The notes below the pieces were generated by a model. That model saw only the letters and a program-made list of their open reading frames with translations. It ran no database searches and was not told the DNA's origin. Source: Phytophthora quininea (Eukaryota > Oomycota > Peronosporomycetes > Peronosporales > Peronosporaceae). From it: a stretch of DNA of 64,000 nucleotides. The stretch spans positions 54,238-118,237 of the forward strand of contig JAAVTG010000483.1 of assembly GCA_011947345.1 (NCBI GenBank), read 5' to 3'. A program made the translations under genes and the position numbers. This document shows, piece by piece, positions 10,735-23,466 of this stretch. The stretch's first letter is position 1. Each line of letters starts with the position of its first letter.

Positions 10735-11295
10735 CGTCATTCGTGTAGAGAAATTCTCCATAAACGCCGCTAGAATAATTTTTGAACGTTGTATCGCGTC
10801 AGCGAAATCAATTGATGCGTTTGGTGCTGCTCGATTGGCCCAACCTGGAGAGGGATGTCAAAACGCAACTACCGGTATTGTGAACCTCCGTGGCCAGTGC
10901 CGGAAACTTTGCTTTGTAAAGACCTTTATAGCAGAACCTACACTACAACCCCACGGACTTAATCTCGAGTAAACTCGGCAGATGTCAGAGTAAGCATTGA
11001 AAAAGATACATTGATAACAATACCAATCAACGAATATTTACCGCCCAACTTCACAACGAAGAAATGACTAGTAAAGCCGTACGTTGAGGCCTTGGAGAGG
11101 TGCCTTGACAACTGGAGTGCAGCGGAGGTCGGTCAGGGGACGGCGTAGGCCGGATGCATATATCTAAGTAGTAGTATCTAATCTGCGCGGGATACCTTCC
11201 CGCCACGAGCGAAGTGAAGTTGGCGGGGCAAACGCCGCGCAACTGAGGAGCGTAGTGACCACAACTGGGTCACCGGTTGAGCAATTATGTATTGG
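10735..11295. repeat. Downstream flank of GH47 copy A (palindrome left arm)
   Basis: The sequence continues the homology with the inverted copy: it matches the reverse complement of 24,976-25,156 and then 18,010 down to about 17,623, the two parts being separated there by Copia-2. It holds no recognisable gene. A GC-rich stretch near 11,085-11,270 is conserved in both arms. Confidence 0.8.
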
Positions 11296-11775
11296 CAAGT
11301 AAGAACTTACTCGTATTGCAGCCGGTCTACTCGAACTTCGGCCGCTTTCACTCTACACTCGCAAATCGGCCCCACTCGCAAATCGGCCGAACTTACTTAG
11401 TACTCTTTATTAAGCCGAACCCAGTTTCTCGCTCCTGGCGAAGACGGAATGAATACTAAGCCACTCATTCATGGAATCTACAATCTCCGGGTGCAAAATG
11501 GTATTAATATTTGTGAAATCTAAGGCTTAGGCTACGCACATGCGGGATGCTGGTGGGTCAAGAAGACATCAAATAGGGTTTCAATCCGTCACCCAACGAT
11601 ATCTGTACTGGCACTCGTTTTTACTTATCGATGATTATGCTTCATGTCCAATTCGTCTAAGTGGTTCTCATCGAAAAGCGCCGTTTATCTGTTCGAGTGT
11701 CCAACGACAAATCAACAGCTGCAATTCATGTATTTGGGGCCTTCCCCGATAGTACACTACTTAGTAAATAATAAT
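11296..11775 (+). repeat. Long repeat R, second copy, at the palindrome centre
   Basis: Direct copy of bases 1-476, offset 11,295 bp. It ends in CTTAGTAAATAATAAT (11,760-11,775), the left half of the target-site duplication of the LINE that follows. Its first 350 bp are repeated inverted at 17,266-17,622. Confidence 0.85.
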
Positions 11776-11847
11776 ATAAAAAAGATAATCGTTTTTGCTG
11801 GCTACCCCCAAAGACGAACCCTAACCGCCTTCTCGTCGAGAACAATG

Positions 11848-13921
11848 TCATCGATGGCCGATCGTCTGCTGGCGCAGCAGGACGGATGCCTCAGTGCTGT
11901 CCGAGCCACGCTTGGCTGACGATGATGCAGCACGCCTAGTCGAAGCCTACGAACGCAATGATACTTCGGCGTCCGAGTACCTCTCCCTGACAACGAAGGC
12001 TCGTCCGTTCACGCCACCACCAGCTGGATACTCGGTGATCATCGATAGCGGGGCCCACTGCTCTGCGGTGGCAATGCCGCTTGTCTTCAAGTCCTTCATC
12101 CAAGACCACGGCAATACTGTCGTGGACGAGCTGCTGGCTGGTCACGAAGTGGCGCAGCTGGAGAAAATTTCTCCAGGAGGCGTTCTCATCCGAGTTATGT
12201 CGAGCGACGCTGAAAGGAAGCTCGTCGGGCAGGAAGTCATGCTCCTCGGTCGCAAATTCAAAATCAAACTCCAGTCGCCCCTGTTGAACACGTTCTTCCT
12301 GAATATTTTCGGAATCCGCTCGACGGAGATCGCGAATGAGTTGTTCATGGGCTTTGCAGCTCTCGGGGCAAGACCACTGTTTCTAACACCCCGTGATGTT
12401 AACCTGGATGATCAAGTGACGACAACGACATGGAGATTTACTTTGGAAAGAACTGCCGCCAAAATGCCTGATGGTACGCGGCTTTGTGACGAATCAACTC
12501 GTCCATGGGAGAATGCTCTTCACGGCTAGAGGAAGGCGTTCGATAGCACCACCTGAGCGATCCGTGAGCTTTCGGAGATCCTCTTATGCAGTGGAATTGC
12601 CGTACAGCCCCTAGTGGAATCCTTGGCATCCGTTCACAATGGACAAGCAAAACCATCTAAAACCAAGATTGACAAACCCCGAACGCATCCAAACCATGGC
12701 CAACTTCCAACAATGCCGAGGGTTTCATCGCCTCCAGGAACGCAACAAGAGATGGCTTCGCCAGTACTTCACGCTCATTACCGTGAAGAAGTTGCAATGG
12801 AAATTCCACCAAACGCTCACACTCATGACCACGAAAACGAAATGGCGACGAAAACTCAAAGAGTGACTTCCAGGAGGCTGGACCAGGCAATAACAGTGAG
12901 AGCGAGGGCATCCCGAATGAACAAATGGATGCCGAAATGGCTTCTGCCACAAGTGAAGAAGACGTGGACGTGGACATGACACGTCAAATGGAGTCGGGTT
13001 TCAAACGCGACAATCGCTCCTTTGCGGACAGTAATCCGTATGAAATATTGGACACAATGGAGTGCGATTTCGAGATTTTGAGCCGGACGTCCCGACCGAG
13101 ATGACAACAGGAGTGCTGATGCTGCCGAAGTTAATCGAAGTTGATGAGGCACAAGAACCACTTCCAACGAAAAGACGAACAAAGCGCGTGAACTCCCCAG
13201 TGCTCATATCAGCAGAATCGACCCGACTTGAAGCATGCAAGGATCGAGTAGCTCAAAATATGCAGCACATGAACAATGTCAACGAGTTGATGAACAAGTC
13301 CAAAAACATGGACAGAGTTGTTGACTCCATAAAAGCTTTACCAACAGCAGTTGACCAGTTGACCTATGCGACGATCTTGCCCACGAAGGACTCAAAGTCA
13401 AGGAACTTGCGGAGCTCCACCTACTGGACCGCATTTTAGCGCAGACCTCTGATGAAGACCCCGCCACATCTTTCCACAAGCGAGCGGTAGCATCGAAACT
13501 CCCTCTTGGAAAAACACGCCAAAGTTACGTGCATTTCCTGCAAAAAGCGCTTGTAGGAAAACCCAACGAGACACAAGAAACTTGGCACATTCTGACACTA
13601 CTCAGCTGCTTTGAACTGCTACTAATGAGCGCATGTCCCTTTGTTTTCGGGTCAAACCAATGGTTAAAGTACCTAGTTGGCCAAGACGAAACGGGAATTG
13701 ACCACGCCCACATGCGACTTTTACCAGACACAACACTGCTACAGCTTCTTCGTTCGCAGTTGTGTCAACAACTTCTGGGCAAACTTGCTGAGATGCTACC
13801 TGGGGGCGACATCTTAGATGGCGTCGTAGCATTGCGCGACAGCGAATTGACCGTGGAAGACCCTCCGGTCATAGCCTCGAACTCATTGACACCAGAAGAT
13901 GAGGTGGGCGTGGAAAACTAA
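11848..13921 (+). pseudogene. LINE ORF1 (gag-like), frameshifted
   Basis: Several overlapping frames add up to one ORF1. The 11,894-12,529 segment contains a region with the spacing of LINE ORF1 RRM-like domains (GVLIRVMSSDAERKLVGQEV ... LLNTFFLNIFGI ... TTWRFTL). The middle part is hydrophilic. The last segment (13,529-13,921) ends in TAA one base before the ORF2 ATG. At least three frame changes are present. Assignment rests on position upstream of the endonuclease and on the RRM-like pattern. Confidence 0.6.
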
Positions 13922-13922
13922 G

Positions 13923-16900
13923 ATGACTATGAGTATGGACATCGGACAATCGTGTAAAATATTGACATGGAATGTGCATGGGATTAAACGAGGAGGCAGC
14001 AATATCATCTCGCCACATCTCAAGCATTACTACTTCTCGTGTATCCAAGACACGAGATTTAAAGACCAAACACAAGCAGACAGATTCAAATACCTGGTGA
14101 ACCAAAATTCTGAAGGACGTGTCTTCGTATCAGACAAGAATGGAGCTTCGCAGAAAACCTTATTTGCTAGGGGCGCAGGCGTGGCTACGATTGTGCACAG
14201 GTCGTGTCCAGGAACGAAAACTGCAACTATCATTGAAGCGAAGACGATCCCAAACCGACACTTGCTTGTTAAACTAAGCTGGGAAGACCACGCGTGCTAC
14301 ATCCACAATATCTACGCCCCAAACGATGCGGCATCGAGGAAGGATCTCTTCCAACAACTCCCCACAGATTTTGAAGAAGACTCACTGCATATTGTTTGTG
14401 GTGATTTCAATTTGGCATTTGATCTTGAGCTGGATTCAATTTCCAGTGAAGCGAGAACTGATTCTAGTGTGGCGGCAGTTTTACGAGACTGGCTGATAAA
14501 CCTGAACGTTGTGGACGCATGGAGGATCTAACACCCTAGCGATCAGATTTTTCTTGCCCGCGCCCTCGGTGCAACCGAATAGATTACATCTTCATCTCCT
14601 ATGGATTGTTCTCCGCTGGGTATCATGACTCAGGATACCAAGTATGGGATGAAAGTGATCACATGGCTCATCAAGTCGAACTCACGTCGTGGCACCATCC
14701 AACGGGGCCAGGATTCTGGAAGCTACCAGATTGGTTGCTGCGGGTTTCAGAGCTTAAAATGGACATTCAAAAGGAAGCTGAACTTCTACTTCCTGTCCTA
14801 CGAGCATCGAACAACCCCGGTATTGTGTGGAAATCGTGGAAACAAAGAATGAAATCCTATCTCAAAATGTGCCAGCGTAACATGAAGTCCACAGCAGCGG
14901 CAGAACTAACCCTGGCTCGACAACAATTTGAAGAATGTGCAGCTGCCGTTGCCCGTGATGAAAATGACGAGAACGCTGCTGTCGACATGCATTTTGCGAA
15001 ACAACGATACGCGGAGAGCAAACAAGTTTGGACAGACCTCCGAAGCAGTATAAATTTCGAGCAAACTGCGACGTTGACAGAACGGAGTTCGACATTCTTT
15101 TTCGAGCCCCACGATATAATCTACGGAGCTCTCCAATTCGATTGCGCTGTCGTTGGAGCCACTTGGTAACCTTCTTCGTGTAGAAAGAGAGCGGGGAGTG
15201 CGAGTTGATGATACGCTCGTAATTCCTGTAGCATTTTTGCTGATGGCACAGTTCTATTCTCTCAAGATGCCACCCAACTGAAGAAACAGCTAGCAATTGT
15301 GGAGTGCTATTGTGCGGGATCGGGAGCAAAATTGAACAACTCCAAGAGTGTAATAATGAGCCTGAGTAACCACCGCAAAGCACCTACGTTGGAACCGCTT
15401 CGATCACTGCAAAAGGGAAACAACCAGGTACTTGGGGATACCTTTTGGAAACTTTGACACATCGAATCAATTGGCCACTCAACTAGATCGCAAATTGACA
15501 ATGCGGCTTCAAGTCTGGAAAGGAAGAGCACGAACGCTGATGGGAAGGCGACTCATTGTTCAAGCTGTTATTTTATCAATAATCTGGTACTTTACGACAA
15601 CAGTGAACATTCCTGTGCGATTCGTCAAAAGATGGCAGAGCCTGATAACCGGATACATTCTCTACAACAGAATTGATACTGGTCGTGGAGGAATTAATAT
15701 TGTCCCCTCATCATTTGCCACCCGAACCAAAGAGAATGATGGTGTTGGTGTACCAGTTATACTGGATAGCATTCGAAAGCAGCGCTTTCTCCTCCTCCAA
15801 CAAGTTGTGCAGGTACTACATTGCCACAAAGAGGAAAGTTCAGCTGTCTGGTATAGACCTATTGCAGGGTTATTACGACTTCGTTATGGATTATTCACAC
15901 GCCAGTGGTCTGGAAATTTTCTCTTCCAAAATCCCCCGGCTCCGCCCGGATGGAAAGCAACCATGCTACCATTATGGTGGAGAAAGTTGTTAAAGGAATG
16001 GAAAAACTTCAAATGGCCAAGGCAGGATCGACTACAATACACACGAACAAAACGCCTGCATTGCACTCTTCTCCCCGATCTGGTGGAATACGTCGGATGA
16101 CTTTAAAACAAGTCAAACGGGACGCTTGCCACGAAAGGCAATTTGAGAAGGAACTGTAAAGTTCAAGCGATTATGCCGAGAATTGGCAGCAAAGCAGATA
16201 TGGTGTCTACAAGACCTATTGAACTCGTCAAAACGATGGCCTACCCGATTAGAATTCCTCCATCGAGTATGCGCTGAAGTTCAATCGATTCTCGGAACCG
16301 AAGTGGAGCTGTGTGATATTGTGCATTTGTATCGCCAATTGACACAAATATTTCATCGTATACTGCCACACCCAGAAGCAGGAGGGATAAATACCGTATC
16401 TCGAGAAGCAGCGCCACCAATTCATAGAGTTAGTGGAGATAAAACGGCACGATTCTTCCCGAAACTGCGCCCACAAGACTGGATCAGATTACAATTCATT
16501 AAAACGACACAAGAACATCCCATGCGGTTACTTGGTTGCTCACAACAACGAATCCACTCAACATTATTGCAGATTATCTGGCTTCGAAGGTGTTTAACGC
16601 CTGTTGTGCACGACGTGATGTTGATGCTGTTTCTCGGAGACCTCATTGTGGGATCAAGACTCTACTTCCAACTGCCATTGCGTCCTACGATTCAACAATG
16701 CGTGAGGAACAAATGCAATGCCATTGAAACAGTGGAGCACTGCTTTTTTCCTGCCCTACTTTAGTGAAAATGTGGAGGTCACTGTGGTTACCATGGAGCA
16801 AAGCTTTCAAGCTCGATCTTCAGTGGAGACTGCTTCTATTCCCCAAACCGGGGATACTCTTCCAGGATGGAGACAACACCACAAAATTACTCCTACTGCT

Positions 16901-17168
16901 GTGGAGTGTACACACAGCGATTGTGTTTCACGCGATCTGGAGACTGCGGAACGACATTCTCTTTGAAGAAACTCAGACGGAGGAACTGCGCATCGAAAAT
17001 GTGATATCTTCGTTTAGACGGCACTACCAGTTCATGTATCAACACGCAGAAGAGATTGGAATCAATGGCGATAGCTTGAAACTAGCCCTCATACGATTGG
17101 GCTTTGAGGCGCCAAAGGATGTGAATTTACCTCCGCCCCAGCAAACAATTTGGATACCTCGACTGTGA
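13923..17168 (+). pseudogene. LINE ORF2: endonuclease and C-terminal region, RT core deleted
   Basis: The N-terminal AP-endonuclease domain is clear: TWNVHGI, QDTRF, NIYAPND and CGDFN between 13,965 and 14,415. After a frame change come the linker sequences to about 15,165. The reverse-transcriptase core is missing; sequence resumes near 15,230 at the catalytic strand (FADGTVLFS, G in place of the usual second D) and continues through the thumb/connection region (YLGIPFGN) to a C-terminal Cys/His motif (CVRNKCNAIETVEH, 16,705-16,745). The frame ends at 17,168. ORF2 starts two bases after the ORF1 stop, consistent with coupled translation. Confidence 0.8.
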
Positions 17169-17265
17169 CAAAGCATTCTTTTCTTACCTGTTAGTTTGGT
17201 AGCTAGCTAGACGATTTATCCTTTACCTAGTTAATCAACTTTATTCTCTCTTAGTAAATAATAAT

Positions 17266-18010
17266 TGGATATGAAGCATAATCATCGATAAGTAAAAAAC
17301 GAGTGCCAGTACAGATATCGTTGGGTGACGGATTGAAACCCTATTTGATGTCTTCTTGACCCACCAGCATCCCGCATGTGCGTAGCCTAAGCCTTAGATT
17401 TCACAAATATTAATACCATTTTGCACCCGGAGATTGTAGATTCCATGAATGAGTGGCTTAGTATTCATTCCGTCTTCGCCAGGAGCGAGAAACTGGGTTC
17501 GGCTTAATAAAGAGTACTAAGTAAGTTCGGCCGATTTGCGAGTGGGGCCGATTTGCGAGTGTAGAGTGAAAGCGGCCGAAGTTCGAGTAGACCGGCTGCA
17601 ATACGAGTAAGTTCTTACTTGCCAATACATAATTGCTCAACCGGTGACCCAGTTGTGGTCACTACGCTCCTCAGTTGCGCGGCGTTTGCCCCGCCAACTT
17701 CACTTCGCTCGTGGCGGGAAGGTATCCCGCGCAGATTAGATAATACTACTTAGATATATGCATCCGGCCTACGCCGTCCCCTGACCGACCTCCGCTGCAC
17801 TCCAGTTGTCAAGGCACCTCTCCAAGGCCTCAACGTACGGCTTTACTAGTCATTTCTTCGTTGTGAAGTTGGGCGGTAAATATTCGTTGATTGGTATTGT
17901 TATCAATGTATCTTTTTCAATGCTTACTCTGACATCTGCCGAGTTTACTTGAGATTAAGCCCGTGGGGTTGTAGTGTAGGTTCTGCTATAAAGGCCCTTA
18001 CAGAGCAACG
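17266..18010 (-). repeat. Inverted copy of R and flank (palindrome right arm)
   Basis: Reverse complement of about 10,900-11,650. The left arm extends about 110 bp further toward the centre than this one. It ends at 18,010, where Copia-2 is inserted; homology to the left arm resumes at 24,976. Confidence 0.85.
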
Positions 18011-18222
18011 TGCGAATGCGGGCAACCGACCAGCGTGTTGACCACCCTTTACTAGAACAGTCATTATAGAGAGTGTTAGTCTGCCACAGTTATGTGTACC
18101 ACACATATTGTAGCCATATCCACGTGGACGCATGTGCTCCGCTTTCTGACCTCCAAATTCACTTTTTCCTTTTCCCTGCTCAAGGACACGACTCTCCGAC
18201 TCTAGCCTCTCACGCCTTCACA
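18011..18222 (+). repeat. Copia-2 5' LTR
   Basis: 212-bp LTR, TGCGAATGCGGG at the start and CGCCTTCACA at the end, followed by GGTTATGAGCC as a possible primer-binding site. It differs from the 3' LTR by an extra GTGGACGCATGTG stretch and by substitutions, so the insertion is not recent. Confidence 0.85.
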
Positions 18223-18227
18223 GGTTA

Positions 18228-21200
18228 TGAGCCTAACGCAAGCCTCCGTCACCGACGACCGCGATTTTCCGCGCCTCAACGGCCGGAACTTCGTCATCTG
18301 GAAGACACAGTCACCGCCGCTCTCGAAGGCAAGAACCTCCTCGGCTTCGTCACCCAAGTGGACTACACGGGGACTTCGACTTCGACTTCTCCGATGATGA
18401 AGAACTTAACCCGGCACTGTCCGACATGAAGGACATGGAGGCCGCGCTCGACGCAGCCGGCACTCCCAAAGCCGACGACGCAGAAGACCCCTCATCGAGT
18501 GAGTCCTCCTCCGACGCAAGCTCGGGGCTGCCATCGCTGGAGACGACGACGACGTGGACATGGGGCAGGGATCCCCCCGTGACCCAATCCTTCTCAGCCA
18601 CGAAGCGAGAAGAGCTCAAGTGAGCTGAAAAGCTGAAAGCCAAGAGCCTAAGGCTGAGCTCGAAAAAGCTCCGCCTGAATGAGGCTAAGGCCAAGGCGTT
18701 CTTAATCAAGATCATCGACGACCAACACGTTCTATGGTCAAGGACAAGACCACGGCGTTTGAGATCTTTCAAACGCTGTGCGATAAGTATGAACGGGCAG
18801 CCATACATGGCTACCCGTACTACATTCAGTCCTACCTCATGGCACTCAAGTATGAAGAGGGAATGGACCTCACAACCTTCTTCTTTGAGATGGAGAGTGC
18901 TATGAAATCAAGTGCTGAGGCTACCAACAGCGTCATGAGCGACGAGCAGAAATCGCTATACCTCTACCACACGTTACCAGACGCGCGAAATCCCGAGCTG
19001 GCCGTCTGGAAGGGGAGTCGCAAATACATCCCGTACGACCACCTCAAAAAGCACTTCGAGACCAAAGTTCACCATGAACTAGCGCGCAATCGCTATGTTC
19101 TCAAACAAGGCACCCCGGAGTCTAAAGAGGCTCGCCAGGAAAAGGCCTTACAAGCCACCGCTCCGGTGCCAGCTCCACCAAATGTGCCTTCGCCCCTTCG
19201 GTGGAAGCAGCACTCGTGTCGAAGATGAAGTGCACGTGTTGCCCCGGGACAACCATGATACCGTTGACTGCTACATTCTCCAGCATCACCTACACAGTGG
19301 CCACGTCAATGCGGACACAGTTCTCCCAGCCAATTTCAAGCTGAAGTCGCCTCAACAACAACGCCAGCACCCCTACAAGGGAAAATTCCATGGCAAATCC
19401 CGCTATCAACCTCGGAACAACTTCAGAGGTAACCGCAATGGTAACCGGAACAACAACTCCGGGAGACCCCAAGGCCGCAACGGATTTCATGGACGTCGCA
19501 ACAACAACAACAACGACAGCGACTATGCCATAATTGCTATCACTACCCTGGACTTGACAACGAAGGCCGAAGCTGTCGGTCTCACTGCGACGGAGACGGA
19601 ACATGACCTCGTCTGGACGGTTGACTCTGGTTGCACCCGTCATGTCACCTCCAACTCTCACTGGTTCACTAACCTGAAACCAACCATCGGGAAGTCAATC
19701 ACTGCTGGCGGAAATCACCAAATTCCGACCAAAGGAACTGGCGGTGTGAATATCGTGGTGCAAGACACGAAGGGTCATCCTAACTTTCGCATTATGCAGG
19801 ATCTGGCTAGGGCCGACACTGTCACGGACACGGGCCTGTCAAAATTTGACACCAGCGAGGACTACTTCTGCTCTTCATGCGTTTACGCTAAGGCTCATCG
19901 TAACCCATTCAATAAACGTACTGTTGAAAGGGCAAAATTCCCACTTGAAAAGGTTCACACCGATATGGCAGGTCCCTTACCTACACCAACACTAGCTGGA
20001 TGTCAATATTTTCTCACCTTCATTGACGACTATTCACGGTATATGTCCATCTATGCCACCAACCGCAAGTCAGACGTGTATGAATGCTACGAAGACGTTC
20101 GCAAGAAAGCACAAAACATCTTCCGTGTCGATGTTGGTGAACTCACCTACAACGAAAATATGCGCGATAAAGAAATCCGCCACCTACAGAGTGATAATGC
20201 TCGTGAATATGAAAAATTGGGCCGCATCATCTTTCAGAAATACAATACGCACGCTCAATTCACGAACGCATAAACCCTCAACAGAATGTCGTAGCAGAGA
20301 GGCGAATGCGCACCTTGCTTGAACGTACCAGAGCATTTCTCATTGATGGTAAACTACCACATGTTCTTTGGGGAGAATGCATTAAACATGCAGCTCACCT
20401 ACTGAATATTACACCCAGATCAGTAACTGATAACATCACTCCCTATGAGAAGTGGTTCAATCGAAAACCTTCTGCCACCTATATCAAAGTGTTCGGTTGT
20501 GCTGCATACGCACATATTCCGGAGCTGTATAGAACGACACTCGAGCCACGCGCCAAGAAGTGCATGTACTTGGGGTTGCCTTTCAACAAGAAAGGCTACA
20601 GGTTACTTGACACCAAAGAAAATCGCAGTATTTACAGCCGCGATGTTACCTTTCGTGAAAATGAATTCCCTCAACTCGAGTTCTTGGAGTCTAAAACGTC
20701 GGATACCCTTAATCCACTCACAGCTCCTCCTCCCACACTTCCGACACCACAACTACTTCCGCCTCTAGCAACAATGCTCAAACGAACGGCGAATGCTCTT
20801 TCAGTTGCTGGCGATGACAAAGCTCAAAAGAAACCAAAATCGCTACCATTACCAAGCGATAAGTCACCCCTTTCGATGACCCGCTCGACATTAAAGAACG
20901 TGAAGATCGGCTTAATAACATCTACACCCTCCTCGCTATCCGACACATCTTGGAGCCTAAGACATACAGGGACGCTATGATGCTCCCTGAAGCACTTCAG
21001 TGGAAATCTGCTGCTCGTTCCGAATACCAGTCCCTGATGGACAACGAAACATGGATACTGGCCAAACCTCCGAAAGGAAGGTGGGCACTTCAATGCCGTT
21101 GGGTATTTGTTGTGAAATTTAAAGGCGACGGAAACGTTGATCGCTACAAAGCCCGCCTCGTTATCAAAGGCTTTCTTCAGAAATATGGCATTAACTACGA

Positions 21201-23466
21201 TGGGATATTTTCTCCAGTTATTCGCATGGAAGTGCTACGACTCCTCTTAACAATTTCCGCACTTCTTGACATGGAAATCCATCAAATGGATGTGAAAACA
21301 GCATTCCTTAATCTTTATCCCCCAAATCGTCTACCGGTAGGCTCTCCATCCTACGGGTAGGCTCAACCGAAAAGTTAGTTTTCCAGGAATAGAAGCTGGA
21401 TGCGATCGTTTTAAGCTGCTCACCTTGTTCCTGAAGCGCCGCAGATAGCCAGAGTTAGTTTTTCGCTCCATCCTCGCAGTGTAGCATGGCCAAATTCCAT
21501 GTCGGAAGCCGGGTTCGAGGCAAGACGAAGCGCCTTGCGGGAAAGGTGGGCGTCGTCCGTGCAGTGCGTACGGGCTCGAGACAGAACAAGTACGATGTCA
21601 CGTGAGCTACTGGCGCTACTGAGACCGTTGCTGCGAGAGCTATTGAGCTCGCAGCGTCATCCATGTCAGGTCGACCAGCTGAAGACCAGCCCGTGCTCAT
21701 CGATGACCCGTCCAACACTACCTTTCAAAGCTTGTTGCAAGCTTCTAATGCTTCTCTAGTCATGGAACTGGAGAGCTCATCTAGTGACGAGTCCACGAGC
21801 GAAAATGAGATGGATTCTGATGAAGCTGAGACTGCAAGGTCAACACATAATGGAGATGGAGATTCTGAAGGCAGTGTTGAGGGAGCTCCAGACCACCACA
21901 TCAAACCGTTCATCGAGCTTCCCCAATACGCAGCAATGCGTCTTCAAGGCAAGCGGCCTCAACGAAAGTGCGGTGTATGCAAGAAGAAGGCGTCTTATTA
22001 TTGCGCTAAGTGCTCTGACGTCGCTCAAGACATCTTCTTCGGCATTTGTGGCCCTCGATCCGACCGAGCATGCTACAGTGCACATCTTTCGTCATCTTCA
22101 ATATGACTTTTTCTACTAAGCATATGACTTTCAATACAAACTTCTATAGATAACAAACTAACCTCCAGCCTACGGGTAGGCTCTCTCCCTTGCTACCGGT
22201 AGGCTTTTGACCTGGGGGATAAAGATTAAGGGTTTTCTCGAGAGGAAATCTACATGATGCGGCCTGAGGGATTCACCGTTCGTGACAAAGAGAACTTGGT
22301 ATGTAAACTACTCAAGAGTCTCTACGACCTCAAGCAGGCCCCACGCATCTGGTACCTCGCTCTTTGCGCTTTTCTGGTTACTATGGGATTCCACAAACTC
22401 ATCAAAGATCAGTGTGGCTTCGTCGGTACCTTTGACGGAGCCACGTGCTACGTTCTGGTTCACGTTGATGACCTCCTCATCATAGCTCCCACAATTGCTC
22501 TCATCAACAACGTCAAGGACGCGCTTAAACAGCGCTTTAAAATGTCTGACTTGGGAGAAGCCCAATACATTTTGGGTTGGTCCGTTGTTCGTAATCGCAC
22601 CCAACGTACCATTTTCATTCATCAAGAAAAACGCTACCAAAGTCCTGGATGGCTTTTCTCACCTCAACTCCTATCCTGTTGGAACACCCACTAACCCTAG
22701 CGTCAAACTCACAGAGGCCATGTTCCCACAGTCTCAAGCAGACATTGATGCGATGAAAGCGACCCCGTACAGAGAGGCAGTCGGTAGCTTCATGTACTTG
22801 ATGATGGGAACAAGACCTGATCTAGCTTGCTTCCTACGAGGAGTCAGTCAATTCCTTGTAAACCCAGGAAAAGCCCACTGGAATGCGGTCAAGAGAGACC
22901 TCAAGGGTCTAAATGGTACTCAAAAGCTTGGCATAACACTAGGTGGTATTGAAAACCTAAAGCAATGCGAGTCAAAACACTACCTCACCGCGTATTCAGA
23001 CGCCGACTATGCGAACTGCGCCGACACCAGACGTTCAGTTGGAGGATTCATCACATATATGTGTGGAAGCCCCATTTCATGGCAATCACGGAAACATCAC
23101 GCCGTAGTCTTATCCGCAACAGAAGCAGAATACATTGCCTTATGCCACTGCATGCAAGAAGTCATTTTCTTTAAGCTACTTCTAGTATAACTTAAACACG
23201 AAAGCCCATTTGCAATCACAGTCTTTGAAGACAATCAAAGTTGTATTAAATTGTCCTACAATCCTGAACCACATGGCAGAAGTAAGCACATCAATATTCG
23301 GTACCGTTTTGTGCAAGAAAAAGTTGACAGAGAAGAATTTGAAATTCAATACTGTAATACAAAAGAAATGATAGCAGACATTTTCACGAAGTCACTTACG
23401 AAACCCACATTCCTGCATCTACGCAATGCACTTTGCAAAAAAGGAATATTAATAGATAAATCTTAA
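18228..23466 (+). pseudogene. Copia-2 gag-pol polyprotein, frameshifted and interrupted
   Basis: Gag begins at the ATG at 18,228 just inside the 5' LTR and soon shifts frame. A zinc knuckle (CTCCPGDNHDTVDC) lies near 19,230-19,270. Protease has WTVDSGCTRHV at about 19,615. Integrase follows with a His/Cys site (CSSCVYAKAHR) and core motifs FIDDYSR and QSDNAREY, then a stop at 20,271. RT starts at about 20,950 (ALQCRWVFVVKFKGDGNVDR) and is interrupted at 21,311 by a piggyBac derivative; it resumes at 22,230 with LLIIAP and VHVDDL. RNase H is at 22,990-23,466 (YSDADYANC ... SATEAEYIAL), with one stop near 23,188. Confidence 0.88.
21312..22225 (+). mobile_element. Non-autonomous piggyBac derivative (914 bp)
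   Basis: Flanked by TTAA on both sides (21,308-21,311 and 22,226-22,229) with terminal inverted repeats TCTTTATCCCCC. Both ends are nearly identical to those of the 2.3-kb element at 58,183-60,483: the first 520 bp or so and the last 390 bp are retained, and the transposase middle is deleted at GAAGCTGA/GAGACTGC. It keeps the start of the transposase frame, which carries an in-frame stop (TGAGCT where the long copy has TGGGCT). It is inserted in the RT gene of Copia-2. Confidence 0.92.

Larger units (their letters stand above)
11776..17249 (+). mobile_element. LINE (non-LTR retrotransposon) with 16-bp target-site duplication
   Basis: The element is flanked by perfect 16-bp repeats CTTAGTAAATAATAAT (11,760-11,775 and 17,250-17,265). 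It has two ORFs in the usual LINE order: an ORF1 with an RRM-like/gag-like region, and an ORF2 with an APE endonuclease and the C-terminal LINE region. Most of the reverse-transcriptase domain is missing, so this copy is a deletion derivative. A truncated copy of its 3' end lies at 3,665-4,038 and another at 34,130-34,503. It sits almost exactly between the two inverted arms of the locus. Confidence 0.85.
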
